Shown here: in pieces, positions 11,228-26,000 of the stretch | Layout: each line of letters starts with the position of its first letter | How positions within the stretch are numbered: the stretch's first letter is position 1 | Source of the DNA: Tribonema minus | Lineage: Eukaryota > Sar > Xanthophyceae > Tribonematales > Tribonemataceae | Assembly: GCA_017506865.1 (NCBI GenBank) | Contig: JAFCMP010000445.1 | Span: 496,001 to 560,000, forward strand | DNA length: 64,000 bases | Direction of reading: 5' to 3' | Notes under the pieces: model-generated | Seen by the model: the letters and a program-made list of their open reading frames with translations, nothing else | Told to the model about the DNA's origin: nothing | Database searches by the model: none | Translations under genes and position numbers: made by a program

Positions 11228-12540
11228 ACCGCGACTGCAATGTTGAAGCACAGCAAATCCTGCAACAGCGCTCGGCTTGTCGGCTCGAAGTGGCACGCTC
11301 TTGCTGAGCGATGATGCGGCTGGACGCCGGTGTGCCCCAACGACATGCGGCGACGATACGCGCTTTCTGCTGAGCCGTGCTAACAAGGTTGCCATGCAGT
11401 GAAGGCAGAATGGAGCACGACTGCGCAGCGGCGCTTCCGGACGCGCGACATATGCTTCCGGCGCCAGAGCTCAAACTGCGGGCTCTGCGCACCACCGCCG
11501 TCAAGTCGCACTGCGCTCGGCCTGGAACCTTTGTGTGCGCATGGCGGTTGCCGAGGCGCATACACAGCAAGCGTCTTTGCATGTGCGCTAAACCGGCGAC
11601 AGCGCGTGCGCCGCACGCACACCACGCTAGGGGTTGTGCCTGCGACTTCAATGTTGACGCTCCCTCTGGTAGACGGGACGCGAAGGGCCAGGAGTGTTGC
11701 TGCGTGACCCTGGCGCGCACATGCCTTCATGCAGGGAGGGCTGACTCACTATTCCGGCGCGCGGTGGAAGGGTAGCTTACAGTCGTCACACTCATACAAC
11801 GCCGTCACTACACACAAGGAGGTGCTCACAACTGGCGTACAGTGCTGGCTTTCAACGACTTAGCATGGTGGATTGGTAATGACCTGCCGCCTACACAGAC
11901 TTGACAATGATGCTTCCCCAAGCAACTGCAAGTTACCTTGCTCAAGCACCAGCTGTAATGAACGCGCCGCAGGCCTGTAGCGCCTCTCATCTGCATGGTA
12001 TTGTTGTCTGTTCTACTGGCTGCACATGCCTCCAGTCATCATGCCAGTGACCTAGAGAAAAACAATGGCAGTATCATACTGCTTATGATAAGTACTGCTC
12101 AGCGATATGAGCTGCATTTCGCCACTCTATGATCACTTTCATATTCAGAGGCAAGCCTGATGGCAGACAAAGAGCCTTGTTCATTTTGAAGCCAGCAAAG
12201 GACACTGAGCCAGATGCAACTGCAAGTCGGCTCACTCGTTGTGAGTAAAAAAAAGTGCCTGTAGTGTGGCCCGCCCGTTCCCACGCACAGACCCGACACA
12301 ACGCGACAGGAAGTGAACGAATGCATAGATGTTGACCGGGCAGCCATTGGTCCTTGCATGGCATGAGCAGAACAGCAACACAGATCACATGCCACAAAAG
12401 CGAAATGAGAGCACAACAGTACAAAACAGCACAAAGAAACACAGAAATTCGCACAGGATGGCGGGCACTCGTATGCGCGTTGAGCGGGCGTGGGCGGCCT
12501 ACTCAGACTGCGAGTCGGGACTCGCGACTTGGCGCGTGAC
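11228..12540. other. Convergent intergenic region
   Basis: This lies between the stop codons of the SET gene (plus) and the ubiquitin gene (minus). Open frames around 11377-11775 are open in three frames at once and look like GC-rich noise. No RNA gene or repeat was recognised apart from TTCAA-type motifs. Confidence 0.5.
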
Positions 12541-15685
<3,145 letters not shown>

Positions 15686-15808
15686 GGTGACGCCGCGCCA
15701 ACAGGCCTCCCTGTCCTTGCGCAGCACGAGTTGTGCAGGCCACAAAGCCTGTCTCCATACCCATACCCACATCGGCATACCCCCCGCGTGGGAAAAAAAA
15801 GGTGAGAA

Positions 15809-15858
<50 letters not shown>

Positions 15859-16149
15859 CGTTGGGCGGCGGTGGGCAGTGGCGTAGCGGCAGACCGGAAG
15901 CGCCAAGCTCTGCTGGTCGCAGCTGAAGCATTGCTGCACAAGCAGGCACAGTTTGGAGCTTGAACATCAAACGTCAACTCTAGCACAAGGACGGGCATCC
16001 TCCACCAGCAGTGGCGAGTGGGAGCAATTGGCGGTGCGGACAGCGGCAGGGACGTCAGAAGAGAGCGCGTACTCAATTCAAGTGGAAGAGCAGCTTAGGA
16101 GGGGCGCCACGCAACACACAGCAGCGGCAACAAATATTACATTCCAAAC
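15686..16149. promoter_or_regulatory. Shared divergent promoter region
   Basis: This is the 464-bp gap between the ubiquitin-S27a ATG (minus) and the acyltransferase ATG (plus). It must hold both 5' untranslated regions and both promoters. I see no clear TATA box. The most obvious element is the AG microsatellite at 15813-15853. Confidence 0.55.
15813..15853. repeat. (AG)n microsatellite
   Basis: An uninterrupted run of about 20 AG units lies 128 bp upstream of the ubiquitin start codon, within the divergent promoter region. GA/CT runs are known promoter elements in other eukaryotes. A regulatory role here is only inferred from position. Confidence 0.9.
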
Positions 16150-19100
16150 ATGGGCTCGGCAGCAGGAGAGCTGCTGCAGTCCGCAGGGGACGTCCTGCTA
16201 GCCAAGCTGCAGGATCCCGCCACCTACACCGCACTAGGCGCCGTCGTCGCAGTTCTAGTGGCTCTCTGGATGCTAGTGTTCTCCACGGGCATGTACCTTC
16301 AAGAGATCAAGTCCATGGGCTACGTGACCATGTTGAAGGCGTACACCTTCACCCTCACGTGGATGACGCTCAGCTTCCTGGGCTCCCTGCCAGCGATACC
16401 GCTGCTGCTCATCGGCCAGCGCAAGCGCGCGCGGGAGCTCACCCACTACAACGGCGGCGTCATCGCCCGCACCCTGCAGCGCATCTGCTTCTACCCCAGC
16501 GTCATCACGGGCATGGAAAACCTGCCACCGCCTGAGACCGCATGCGTATACGTGGCGAACCACCAGAGCACCGTGGACATTGCGGTGTTCTTTGCGATAC
16601 GGCGGAACTACGCCTGGGTCAGCAAGGCGAGCGTGTTCTTAGTGCCGGGGGTGGGGCTGCTGATGAGGCTGGCGGGGTATGTGAGCCTGCAGCGGGGAAG
16701 CAAGGAGAGCGGAAAGAAGATGATGGAGGACTGCAGGTCAGTCAAGGTTAAGCCTATGTGTAGGGGTATAGTAGGGTCAGGGTTAGGTTAGGGTTAGGAC
16801 TAGGGTTAGGGTTAGTACCTTATCACATGTCTAGCCGCTGCGCGCATGCTTTCATGGTGCAGCTGGACCTTCTATGTAGCGACAGCCATGATGATGTTTT
16901 GAAGGTATCCATTCATGCCGTGGCAGGGAGGGCTGCAGAGCAGCATGCACCTCTCATAGCTCTAGCTGACCGCACCTGGTTCTGTGTGCATTAGGAACTT
17001 TGATGCAACGATGATGACAAAGAGTCGTGCAGTGTCAGGCATCGCAATGCAATCGTACGATCACCACGCTGGCACTGGGTTGGCCTCTTCATCGCAGTGC
17101 ACGTGCTGGCGTGGTGCATGATTTGACCTTGCCAACAATGTCAAGTCTGCACAGCGGCGGTCATGTCAGCAGAGCAGTACATAGTTGGATGACTGCGCGG
17201 GTCAGAAACGCGTTCAAAGGCGTCATGACCGCTGCTCAAAAGCAACGAGCTCCGCCTGCAGAGCTCTTCAGCGGTCTAAACGCATGACAGCGATGCCGCC
17301 ATAGCCTCATCCCCCGCTCATGAAGTTCGCCTCAGCCACAGACTTGAAGTGCGCATGAACCATAGCCGTACCAACCGTCCTTGTGAACTTCAACTGTAGT
17401 GTGAATACGCCTTAAACGGAGAACGGGGCGCATCGTGCGCTCCGCCCCTGTGTTGGTCCCTCAAGCCCCCACATGCAGCAGGTAGGTATGTATATATATA
17501 CACAACTGGAGCGTCACTAGGTTCCTAGGGAGCTCCTTTGGTAGCCCCGTGTTATGGACAGGGGCCCGCATTGAACCTGAACAGCAGCTCACATGCGCAT
17601 TGCACATGTACTTGCGTTTGCCATTGCCGCGATCTCCACAAGCCGTCAGCGCGGTTAATTGAGGACTGCTGCACCTGCGGCACGTATTCAGACGCCTTTA
17701 CACAGTTATGCATGGTGCAAATGGCGGAATGCGCTGCGCTTTGCACAGCAGTTGCGCGTTGCTTGTCATATCTGCACAACGCTACTGCTGAGGGTCTGAG
17801 CTGCGCACAGACTAGTACCGACCAAACGTATCTTAGTCCAGCATTTCAAGCAACTCACAGCATTGCGGGACAGAGCTGTGACTGTCGCGGGTTGCTTTTG
17901 CGCGAGTGCTGACGACCCTGGACCTTGCTTTTGAAGTTTGCTTGCAGACGCCTACTGCCATACATACCATGCTGCCATGACGATGCATGTTGAAGTTTGC
18001 ATAGCGGGGCGTCATAGTGATGCTTGAAGACTGCAGGCCCCCCCACTGCCGACCGGTTCTTAGGAAGGACTGCCTGAAGACATGGCGGCGTCGTCATATT
18101 CAATGCATGTTGAAGTATGCACAGCGGAGCGTCACAGTGGTGCAGAAGCCCAGGAAGTAACTCATGTCAATTCCATGCGTCTTCAAGTGCACGCGTCACA
18201 GTGATGCAGAAGCCTGCCCCCCCCCCCCCTTCCCCTGCCCATCGGTTCTCAGGAAGGACCCTGGAGAAAGGATGGAGCGTTGTCATATTCAATGAGGTGT
18301 TGAAGTATGCACAGCAGAGCGTCACAACCATTGGAGATGCAAAGGAAGGAGCGCCGTCATCTTCTGTGCATGTCGAAGTACGCCCACAGTGATGCAGAAG
18401 CATGCTTACCCCCCCATTGCCAACCTATTCTCAGGAAGGACTGCCTGGAGAAGGGGTGGAGCGTCGTCATATTCCCCCAGGGCACGCGGCGGCGGCACAA
18501 GATCCTGGACTTCAAAATGGGGGCGTTCAAGCTGGCGCAGGAGGCGCGCGTGCCAATAGTGCCTGTCACCATCGAGTTGCCTGAAAAGATGTACGGTATC
18601 GGGTGCAAGGTGAGGTTGTGTCATGTGTATACTTGAAGCTATCAGCATGCATGCTTCCAAGTATGCCTATGTGCCTAATCGTGCCTGTCGCTTTGACCCG
18701 CAGCGGCACGTTTGGACGCAGGGCGCTGTGCCATCGCGTGCGCATAGGGCAGCGGCGACTACGATGACATGTGTTTGCGACTGTACCTTGGGGCTAGAAT
18801 TAGGGTTAGGGGTTGCGTCAGTACATCCCAATGCCCGACCTTCAAGCATACACATATACATGCATACTACCCCCCCCCCCCCCCCCCCCTGTCTGCAGTA
18901 CCTCTGTGTCAGTGCGCTTTCCAACCGCCCGAACCTTGAGCCCATGCACTCACATGCATACATACTGTGGTCCCCCGTTGCGCCCTCCAGTTCCCCTGCC
19001 GCCTGAGCATTGCTGCAAGTCTAGCAGCACTGCCCGCCCACGTACCGCGCTGCTGTGAGACCGCAGCAGCAGCTCTCTCTTTGAACGCCCCCTGCCATTG

Positions 19101-19736
19101 CCTTCACCCTCGAGCATTGTCCCACAGCACCCTAACAGTTTGAGGCTGACTTCAAGCGCGCGTCGCTTTCGTCTCCTTCGTGCATGCCATAGTGCGCTGC
19201 TTAGGGTTAGGGTTAGGGATAGGCGGTGTCAGTCTCTATCTCCTAGGGCGCAGCCATCTTCACATTCATCATTGTTGTTTAGCCGCGCATACATACGCAC
19301 CCCTCAGGACCGCTCATGCACCATCCCTCACCAGCCCATTCACCCCCGACAACCCCGTTGTTCAATGACAGCCAGACGTCATCAGTCAGTCGTGTAATGG
19401 TGCCTGCATTGTGGGCCTGCTCCCCTGGCTCGAGGAAGAGAACAATCAGCCTCCATTTTCTAGGGCGCCGCCATCCTCACATTCGTGATTGTCGTTTTGC
19501 CGCGCAAACCTACGTCTCAGGACCGCCCGCGCCTCATCATCCACAAGCCCATAGCGCCCGACGACCCGCTCTTCCAAGACCGCGACGCGCTGCTCGCGCA
19601 CACCTTCGGCACCATAGTCGGCGCCCTCAGCTACGGCCCGGCGATGCTGCAGCGGCAGCGCGCGGACGCGGCGGCGGCGGCGCGACTCACGGCGGCGGCG
19701 GCGGAAGTTGCGCCGGATGCTAAGAAGGAGGCGTAG
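16150..19736 (+). CDS. 1-acyl-sn-glycerol-3-phosphate acyltransferase (PlsC/LPAAT)
   Basis: Exons 16150-16736, 18435-18609 and 19521-19736 (TAG) join in phases 2 and 0 to give 325 residues. Two hydrophobic segments (about 28-47 and 70-87) precede the acyltransferase core. The catalytic NHQSTVD motif (His138, Asp143) is present, as is FPQGTRR (about 209-215), matching the conserved FPEGTR block with Gln for Glu. VPIVPVTIE follows. The enzyme adds the second acyl chain to lysophosphatidic acid, giving phosphatidic acid for glycerolipid synthesis, probably in the endoplasmic reticulum or plastid envelope. The ATG lies at the start of the first long open frame after the divergent promoter. The exon 2-3 junction (GCK to DRPRLIIHKPI) is a little short against the family, so a small extra exon in 18610-19520 is possible. 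Both introns carry tandem copies of exon edges. Confidence 0.92.
16766..16817. repeat. Interstitial telomere-like tract
   Basis: A run of about six TTAGGG-like units with small deviations (TAGGGTCAGGGTTAGG, GGACTAGGGTTAGGG) lies just inside intron 1 of the acyltransferase, 30 bases after the donor. Confidence 0.85.
17975..18474 (+). repeat. Tandem copies of the acyltransferase exon 2 acceptor edge
   Basis: Three units (about 17980-18100, 18101-18297 and 18298-18474) each run from a GTTGAAGTATGCACAGC / GCGTCACAGTG block through a C-rich tract and TTCT(C/T)AG GAAGGAC to GTCGTCATATTC. The last unit holds the true acceptor (AG at 18433-18434) and first 40 coding bases. The two upstream units keep an acceptor AG but break the reading frame. 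Confidence 0.85.
18793..18812. repeat. Interstitial TTAGGG motif
   Basis: Two TTAGGG-like units lie in intron 2 of the acyltransferase. Confidence 0.75.
18870..18889. repeat. Poly(C) run
   Basis: A 20-base run of C lies in intron 2 of the acyltransferase, followed by TGTCTGCAG. It could act as the pyrimidine tract of an unused or alternative acceptor. Confidence 0.85.
19200..19540 (+). repeat. Duplicated acceptor edge of acyltransferase exon 3
   Basis: The stretch CTAGGGCGC(A/C)GCCATC(T/C)TCACATTC through CTCAG GACCGC occurs at about 19243-19330 and again at 19460-19530, an offset of 217 bases. The second holds the true acceptor (19519-19520). Homology continues into coding sequence (CCCATAGCGCCCGACGACCC against CCCATTCACCCCCGACAACC). 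A TTAGGG tract sits at 19201-19219, at the left end of the first copy. Confidence 0.8.
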
Positions 19737-22700
19737 CAGCGCCCTTCTAGCATCAGCGCTCAGGCATAAGTTTTGGCCAGTAGACTTTGCGAGCAAGTAG
19801 TTTTAAGAGAGGCGCAGTCCGATACGGGTGTACAGGGACGGTTTTGCCACCCGCCGTTTTTGAGATGACGATACAGGAATGAGAGCGCGTGGCTGTCGCG
19901 ATGGGTTGTAGGCAATGCCGCTGTCGTTCTGGTGATGTGCGGCGGCGGCAGCGGCGCGCTGCGGCAGCGCTGCGGTGCGGCGCGGCGGCGCCGTTGCGCG
20001 CTACATACAGTTACCTACACCGCTGTGCTACATACGGTACTGCCATGCACCCTGGGGGCGCGGTTTGCTGGGGGGGCTGGTGCACAGGCGCGATTGTGTG
20101 TTGAGCCATGCTGCGTGCGCGTGTTGCTTGGGCCCTGCTGACATGGCAGCTTTCAGATGAGCATGTCATGAAGAAGAAGTCGAGTGTTCTGAAAAGAAGT
20201 GCGCTTCAAGTGTGACGTTCCAAAGAATAAAGCGTAAATCAGCGAGATCGCGTCAGCTGCTGCTCTCTGCACTTCATGGTTGCACAATACGGCCAGTACA
20301 GTCGCTGTGGTAGACATAGCAGCGCATGCCACTATGTTAGCGTGCCAAAGCGCGCGTTATTGTGATGCCTGATGACCAGTTCACATGGAGCTGAGGATCA
20401 GTAGCGAACTCATCATGGGTGCAGTGTTTGGCCATTAGTGAAGGGCTTCAGAACCGTTGTTGCGCATGGTGGACGTTGTGTTTTGGACAAGTGATATTCG
20501 TGCGTGTGCAAGTTAGTCCAGAGAGAGGTCACTTGAGACCAAACTACTCACACTTTTTGAATCACACTTGATAATGAAAGCAAGTGCACCACACAAATGA
20601 CACAAAGAATGTCGTTTGTATTTGGTACAGTAATACAGTATGTGTTCACACGAGAGGGGAGGGGGGGGGAAGCAGGTACTATGCTCTCGGTTCCGAAGTC
20701 AGAGGGGCGCATGTCTGCGGCGTTCGTGGTAGCGCCAAAGAAAAGCCATGAGCTACTCACGACATCGGGAACTGCTCAACATGCATCGATGATGCTGACG
20801 CAGTTGAGCTGTTCCTGCGCCATGAGTTGATTGCAACAGAAACGCGGTGCCGCAGCAGGTGACCGAGATGGTGTCTGACAGCTCGCGTTAGCGCTCAGGA
20901 ATAGTGACAGTATCTCAGGTAGTGCTGTAGATGATAGTGGGAGGGGACTGCTGGTCGCCATCCCAATGGCGAGTGCACTGTACTCGGGAACACCATGGGC
21001 AAACATAATTAACAAATGTTCAGCGATGATCACTGCCGAAAAATCAGCATATCAGACTAATGGTGGCATCCGAGCAGTGCCACAATGAGTGACAAAGGTG
21101 AGCAGGAGTGACCTAGGTGTATCACACCCTCTGCGACAACGATGCATTTGAGACGTGAAAGAAGGTGCAAGTGGCCGCGCAACACAAAAACAATGCATGG
21201 AACATCATGGCCTATTCTGGCAAGGCAGTAGCACAGGCAAATGCAGATTACTAACAAAGGCAATTTGTTGGCGTGTTGAGGTTGGTCGCAGGAATTGTCC
21301 TGTTGCCCGAAGATAGGGTCACTGGCAGCGTCCGCAGGTGAGCAATCTGCACCAGTGCCAGTACATACGAACAGCTAGCAAATTGGCACCTAGCAACTGC
21401 ACACGGAAGCTGTCTCACGGTGCCACATGTTTATATTTGTGCAAACCTTTTGCTTTTTTCAAACTCTAGTGCCAAGCCAATCCTCCGCGTGACTGAGTCA
21501 TAGTGGCGCAGTGTTCGCTCCGCACTCAGGGCGATGGCTGCCGCTGCTCTTTCGATGTAAGTTGCAGGTTTCTGGTATCTATGGAGGACCCCCGCCCCCC
21601 CCAGCGCCGCCGCCGCCGCCCGTCCAAAGCAGCCAGCACGATGGTGTGTGATGACAGAACCCCGGTCAGTTAAAGGCACCTCTGGTGCCACATACCTGGT
21701 GTGGTGCGTAGTTGCTGGCGAGGCGCCGCTTGCAGCGGCGCATGCTGCGGATGCTGGTCGCAGCGCAAGTATGGACCGCCGCCCCCGGCCCTGCTATGCC
21801 GACATCACCAATGCGGCGCATAGCTCCTGCTCAGCAACACCAGCGACTCGGAGGGCTGGCTGGTCTGGCCTGCTAGCAGCTGCGGAAGCATCCTGCCCTG
21901 CGCCAGCGGCAGCAAGGCGGTCTTACCACCCCCGCACGACGGTAACCCCCCTGAAAGCACACCACTGAATTGCTGTCTGGCAACTGGCCATCGCTGCCGC
22001 GGGAGCGCACGCGCCAGACAAAGCGGTTGGCGTGCGGTGCGCTCAGGGCGGCAATGCGATGGTGCTGCTGCCAACAGCACTGCAGCTCCTGCTCTGGCCG
22101 AACTCTGAGCGGGCGCTTGGAGATGGCGGAGGCGCCTCTATGGTCCAATTAAGCCAAGTGTGCGTGCTGCGGACCGCTGTGATGCCGTCGCTGACCCGCA
22201 TGGCAGGAGGGCAGATGCGCCGCTGCTGCTGCCGCCGCCCGCGCCGCTCGCCGCCGTGGCTGACGCAGCGCTGCCATCATGAACACACGCCCCTTCCAAA
22301 CCCCAGTAGCAACTGGGCTCAAGGGACTGCCTGATCATCATACCTGCACATTGGGGGACCTAGTCTGACACCCGCAGCCAGCTGATGTCCCCAAAACCGT
22401 TGCGAGCCGGAGCCGCAGACCTCCTGGCGTGTGGATTGATCCCTGCCTCTAGCCCTTTGGCTACCATGGAACGACTGGCAATGGCATGCGCCCGCGCCGC
22501 GGCACTGGCACGCTGGCCCGCATTGCATGACACCGCTTTTCTGATGACCTGAGGGCTCAGCATCACGCCCCGGAGACCGGCGGTGGAAGCCTTAGAGGGG
22601 GCTGGCCCCGGGCACAACTGCCAGCCCCTATGCGCCGCCGCTGTTGCTGTCGCTGCTGTTGCCTCCAGCCCTGCAGCCTACAGGGGACATCTTTCAGCCC

Positions 22701-22989
22701 CTGCGTGGCACCGCTTCAAGACCATGCCGAAGCAACAAGCTGCGCCACACGGGCTGCCCCGAAGTAGCGCCGGCTCAAGCGGCGAGCCTTTCTACCCACG
22801 ACCTCACGCTCTATCGTGCACATGTTCAAGCCTCTGCCAGCCTGAGGTTTGACTCCCTACACGGGCTGCCCGGAGTAGCGCCGGCACAGCTGCCAGGAAG
22901 CGGCGGCGGCTGCGCCTTTGAGCTCACAGCCAAAATATTGTGTGCACAAGTTCAAGCCCGAAATAGCCTAGGTCCACTGACGATTCCCC
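19737..22989. other. Convergent intergenic region
   Basis: This separates the acyltransferase stop from the carrier-gene stop. Frames on both strands between 21430 and 22620 are open, for example 22360-22617 and 21431-21691 minus, without recognisable motifs. A short unplaced gene cannot be excluded. Its right end (22740-22989) holds copies of the last carrier exon's 3' end. Confidence 0.45.
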
Positions 22990-23030
22990 CTACACGGGCT
23001 GCCCCGAGTAGCGCCGGCACAGCTGCGCCG
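22740..23030 (-). repeat. Tandem copies of the 3' end of the last carrier exon
   Basis: The string ACACGGGCTGCCCCGAGTAG plus CGCCGGCACAGCTG at the true end (22991-23027) recurs at about 22745 (CCCCGAAGTAGCGCCGGCTC) and 22860 (CCCGGAGTAGCGCCGGCACA), each followed by a TGCACA(A/T)GTTCAAGCC block. The period is about 118-130 bases. The repeated edge here contains a stop codon, not a splice site. Confidence 0.8.
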
Positions 23031-26000
23031 CCGCGGCGAGCTCCTGGCGCACGCTCTCCGGCACCGCCTCCGCGGGCTTGCGGCTCACGCGCTTGATGTA
23101 CTCGTACGTCGTCACCACGAGCACCGACGCGGGCGCGACGGAGATCATGCGCGGGCCGAGCCCCTTCATGAGCGCGCGCGCGCCCGCCGCGGCCCACAGC
23201 GCGCGCGCCTCGGAGAGCATCGTCGCGCCGGCGGCGGCGGCGCCGCGGCGCACTTGCAGGCGCGTGCGGATCACGTCCAGGGGGTTGGTCAGCACGACCT
23301 GGGGGGGGGGGGGCATCGGGGCATTGGCGGGGGGGCGGGGGGGGGGGAGGCGTCAGAAATGGCGGGCATTGCTGCGCTGTGTAATGCGGTCAGTCAGCAC
23401 GGCCTGGGGGGGGGGGAGGTACAGGCAACGGCCAGATGTGCGTGCAGGGGGGGGGGGCAAACACAGCAAGTGGCGCTACGCTGTGGAATGGGGTTCATCG
23501 CAGACATCGGCCGAAGGGGGGGGGGGGGAGGGTGGGGGGGCTGTGTGAGCGACGGGCGGTGTTGCGATGCGGTATGCTGCCGCCACTGCTGCGCTGCTGC
23601 GCCATGATCATAAGCAAGCAACATGTACCCGTTTGTGTGCATGCATGCGTGAAGGCATCCGGGCCGTGCCAGCAAGCTTATGTCCACTGGCGCATGGAGC
23701 TCTGAGGGTACGCGTGCATGTCACAGCGGCGCATGCATGCCACAATGAGGCCACCATTGTGGCATGACTGCTCGTGGCCCTGGCAATTCAAGGTGTGCGG
23801 CACATGGATGCTCAGAAGGGTAGGTATGTATGCTTACCGTTGTCGCGCCGGCGAGGTACCCCGCGGTCGCCTGCACCAGTATCTGCCGCGCCTCCTCAGA
23901 GAGGTTCAGCGGCAGCGCGTCTATCCTGGCCGCCAGTGGCTCCTGGTGAAGCACAAGACAAGACTTTGTGAAGAAGCTGCTTTTGAGGATTGCTTGGAAT
24001 GACAACACGGGAAGACAAGAGCATGTGCAATGTCAAAATGAGAACAGCTGATACGCCTGAGGCCTGCTGCGTTCCAAATTTGAGCGTGTAACTCCCTGCT
24101 TTGCTCTTTGCGCCGCCACCAACCCCGTGCAGCACGATAACCTGCGTGTGGTGACAGGCTGAGCACCCAATCGCCAGCTAGCTGCCGCTGAGGCGCCCAC
24201 TGCAGGAGAAGTTCAAGTTGGCGCCCAGCCGCTCTCCTATTGTGCAACTTCAACACAGTCTGACCATCAGCTGAGTCAGTGTAATCAGGAATGCAGGCCT
24301 ATGAGCTGCAGAGGTCGAAGGCCACATTATCAAGAAGAGAGAATGTGGCCGTGCATGACGATATTGATATATGTACAGAAGTACGAGTATGTGTTACCAT
24401 GTAGAGTCCAAGGGCACTCCACCACGCCGCGGACATGGTGTGCAAACTGCATCACAGCCAGGCCTAGCAGACTAGTGCACAAGCACATGCTCAGTAGTAC
24501 TCAAACTCAATTGTGCTCGTGACAGGCACACCTTGTAGACAATGCACAAATGTATATTCAGCAGTATGTGTGGCTCTATATACACATGCATAGTTTGTAG
24601 CGTCCGCAGACGCTCCAGAACACCGCCGACATGGGGTGCAAACTGTGTCACATGCTGATCTTGTAGACAAGGGCAGACACATATGCTCAACAGCACTCGG
24701 GCTCAATAGTGCTCGTGACAGGCACACTTTGTACACAATGCACACACGTACGCTCAACAGTACGGCTCTATATTAGCATACTACTAAATACTTTAGTAGC
24801 GTCCGTCGGCGCTCCAAAACGCCGCAGATGAAGGCTCAGACTGCATCACCATTGCCGCAACACCCCTGTAAAAGCAGTACTTATGACTCTCTGAATGTAT
24901 ATGCACACATTGTAGAGGCCATAGGCGCTCAGACACGGGCGCAAGCTGCATCACCGCCGCCGCTTTTTTTTTATACAGCATAGCATCAGTATGCCCAGTA
25001 GTAGCTGTGACAACACAGGTACATACATACCTTGTAGAGACCAAGGCGCTCCACCACGCCGCGGACGTGGGCGCAAACTGCATGACTGCCACCGCAATAC
25101 ATTATAGCATCAGTATGCGCATTGCTCAGTAGTTGTGACACTACAAGTACATACATACCTTGTAGAGCCCATAGGCGCTCCACCAGGCTGCAGACGTGGG
25201 CGCGAACTGCATCATAATTGGCGTAAACCTCCCTGATGTGAAGAACTTCATAATAGCATGAGTATATATACTTGCAGTGCTTTGAAGTGTACACACCTTG
25301 TAGAGCCCATAGGCGCTCCACCAAGCCGCAGATGTGGGCGCAAACTGCATCACAATCAGGCCTTGTACACAAGTGCACAAACATGTGCTCACAAGTACTC
25401 AAGCTCAATGGTGCTCGTGACAGGTACACCTGGTAGACAATTGCACATGTGTATATTCAACAGTATTTGTGACTCTATACATACATACCTTGTAGAGCCC
25501 ATAGGCGCTCCACCAGGCCGCAGATGTGGGCGCAAACTGCATCACCGCCGCCGCAAACCCCCTGTAAAAACCCCTCACGCCGCCCGTCGCGTACACCTCC
25601 CGCGCTATCGCCGCAGCCGTCGTGGGGCCGCCCTCTCCGCCCGCGATTCCCGCCACCATTCTGTGCCATATATGGGGGGAGAGAGAAAGGGGGGGGGGGG
25701 GGCACCAGCGCATCAGGCGGCCATGTCTTCACCGTATGTAAACAACAGTTGAAAGATGACCTTGAACGTGTGCCTTCGTGCCTGTTGGAGGTCGAGCTGG
25801 CGAGCTTGTAGTCGGAGTATTGTGTAGGTATGTAGGTGACGTCACACTGCAAATTCGGCGCCTAGCGCACATGGGACAGCAGCGGCGAGCGTGTACGCGG
25901 CGCAAGAAGGGTTAGGGGTACGGCTAACCCTGACCCTAACCCAAACTAAGTCGTAAATGCCCACGGCAGCGCAGTCGTTGAGCGCTGAGGCCGTTGCTGA

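Noticed and set aside
24399-25560. Regularly spaced repeats resembling a CRISPR array
   Set aside because: The repeats are coding-exon fragments, the spacers are homologous to one another, and the genome is eukaryotic.
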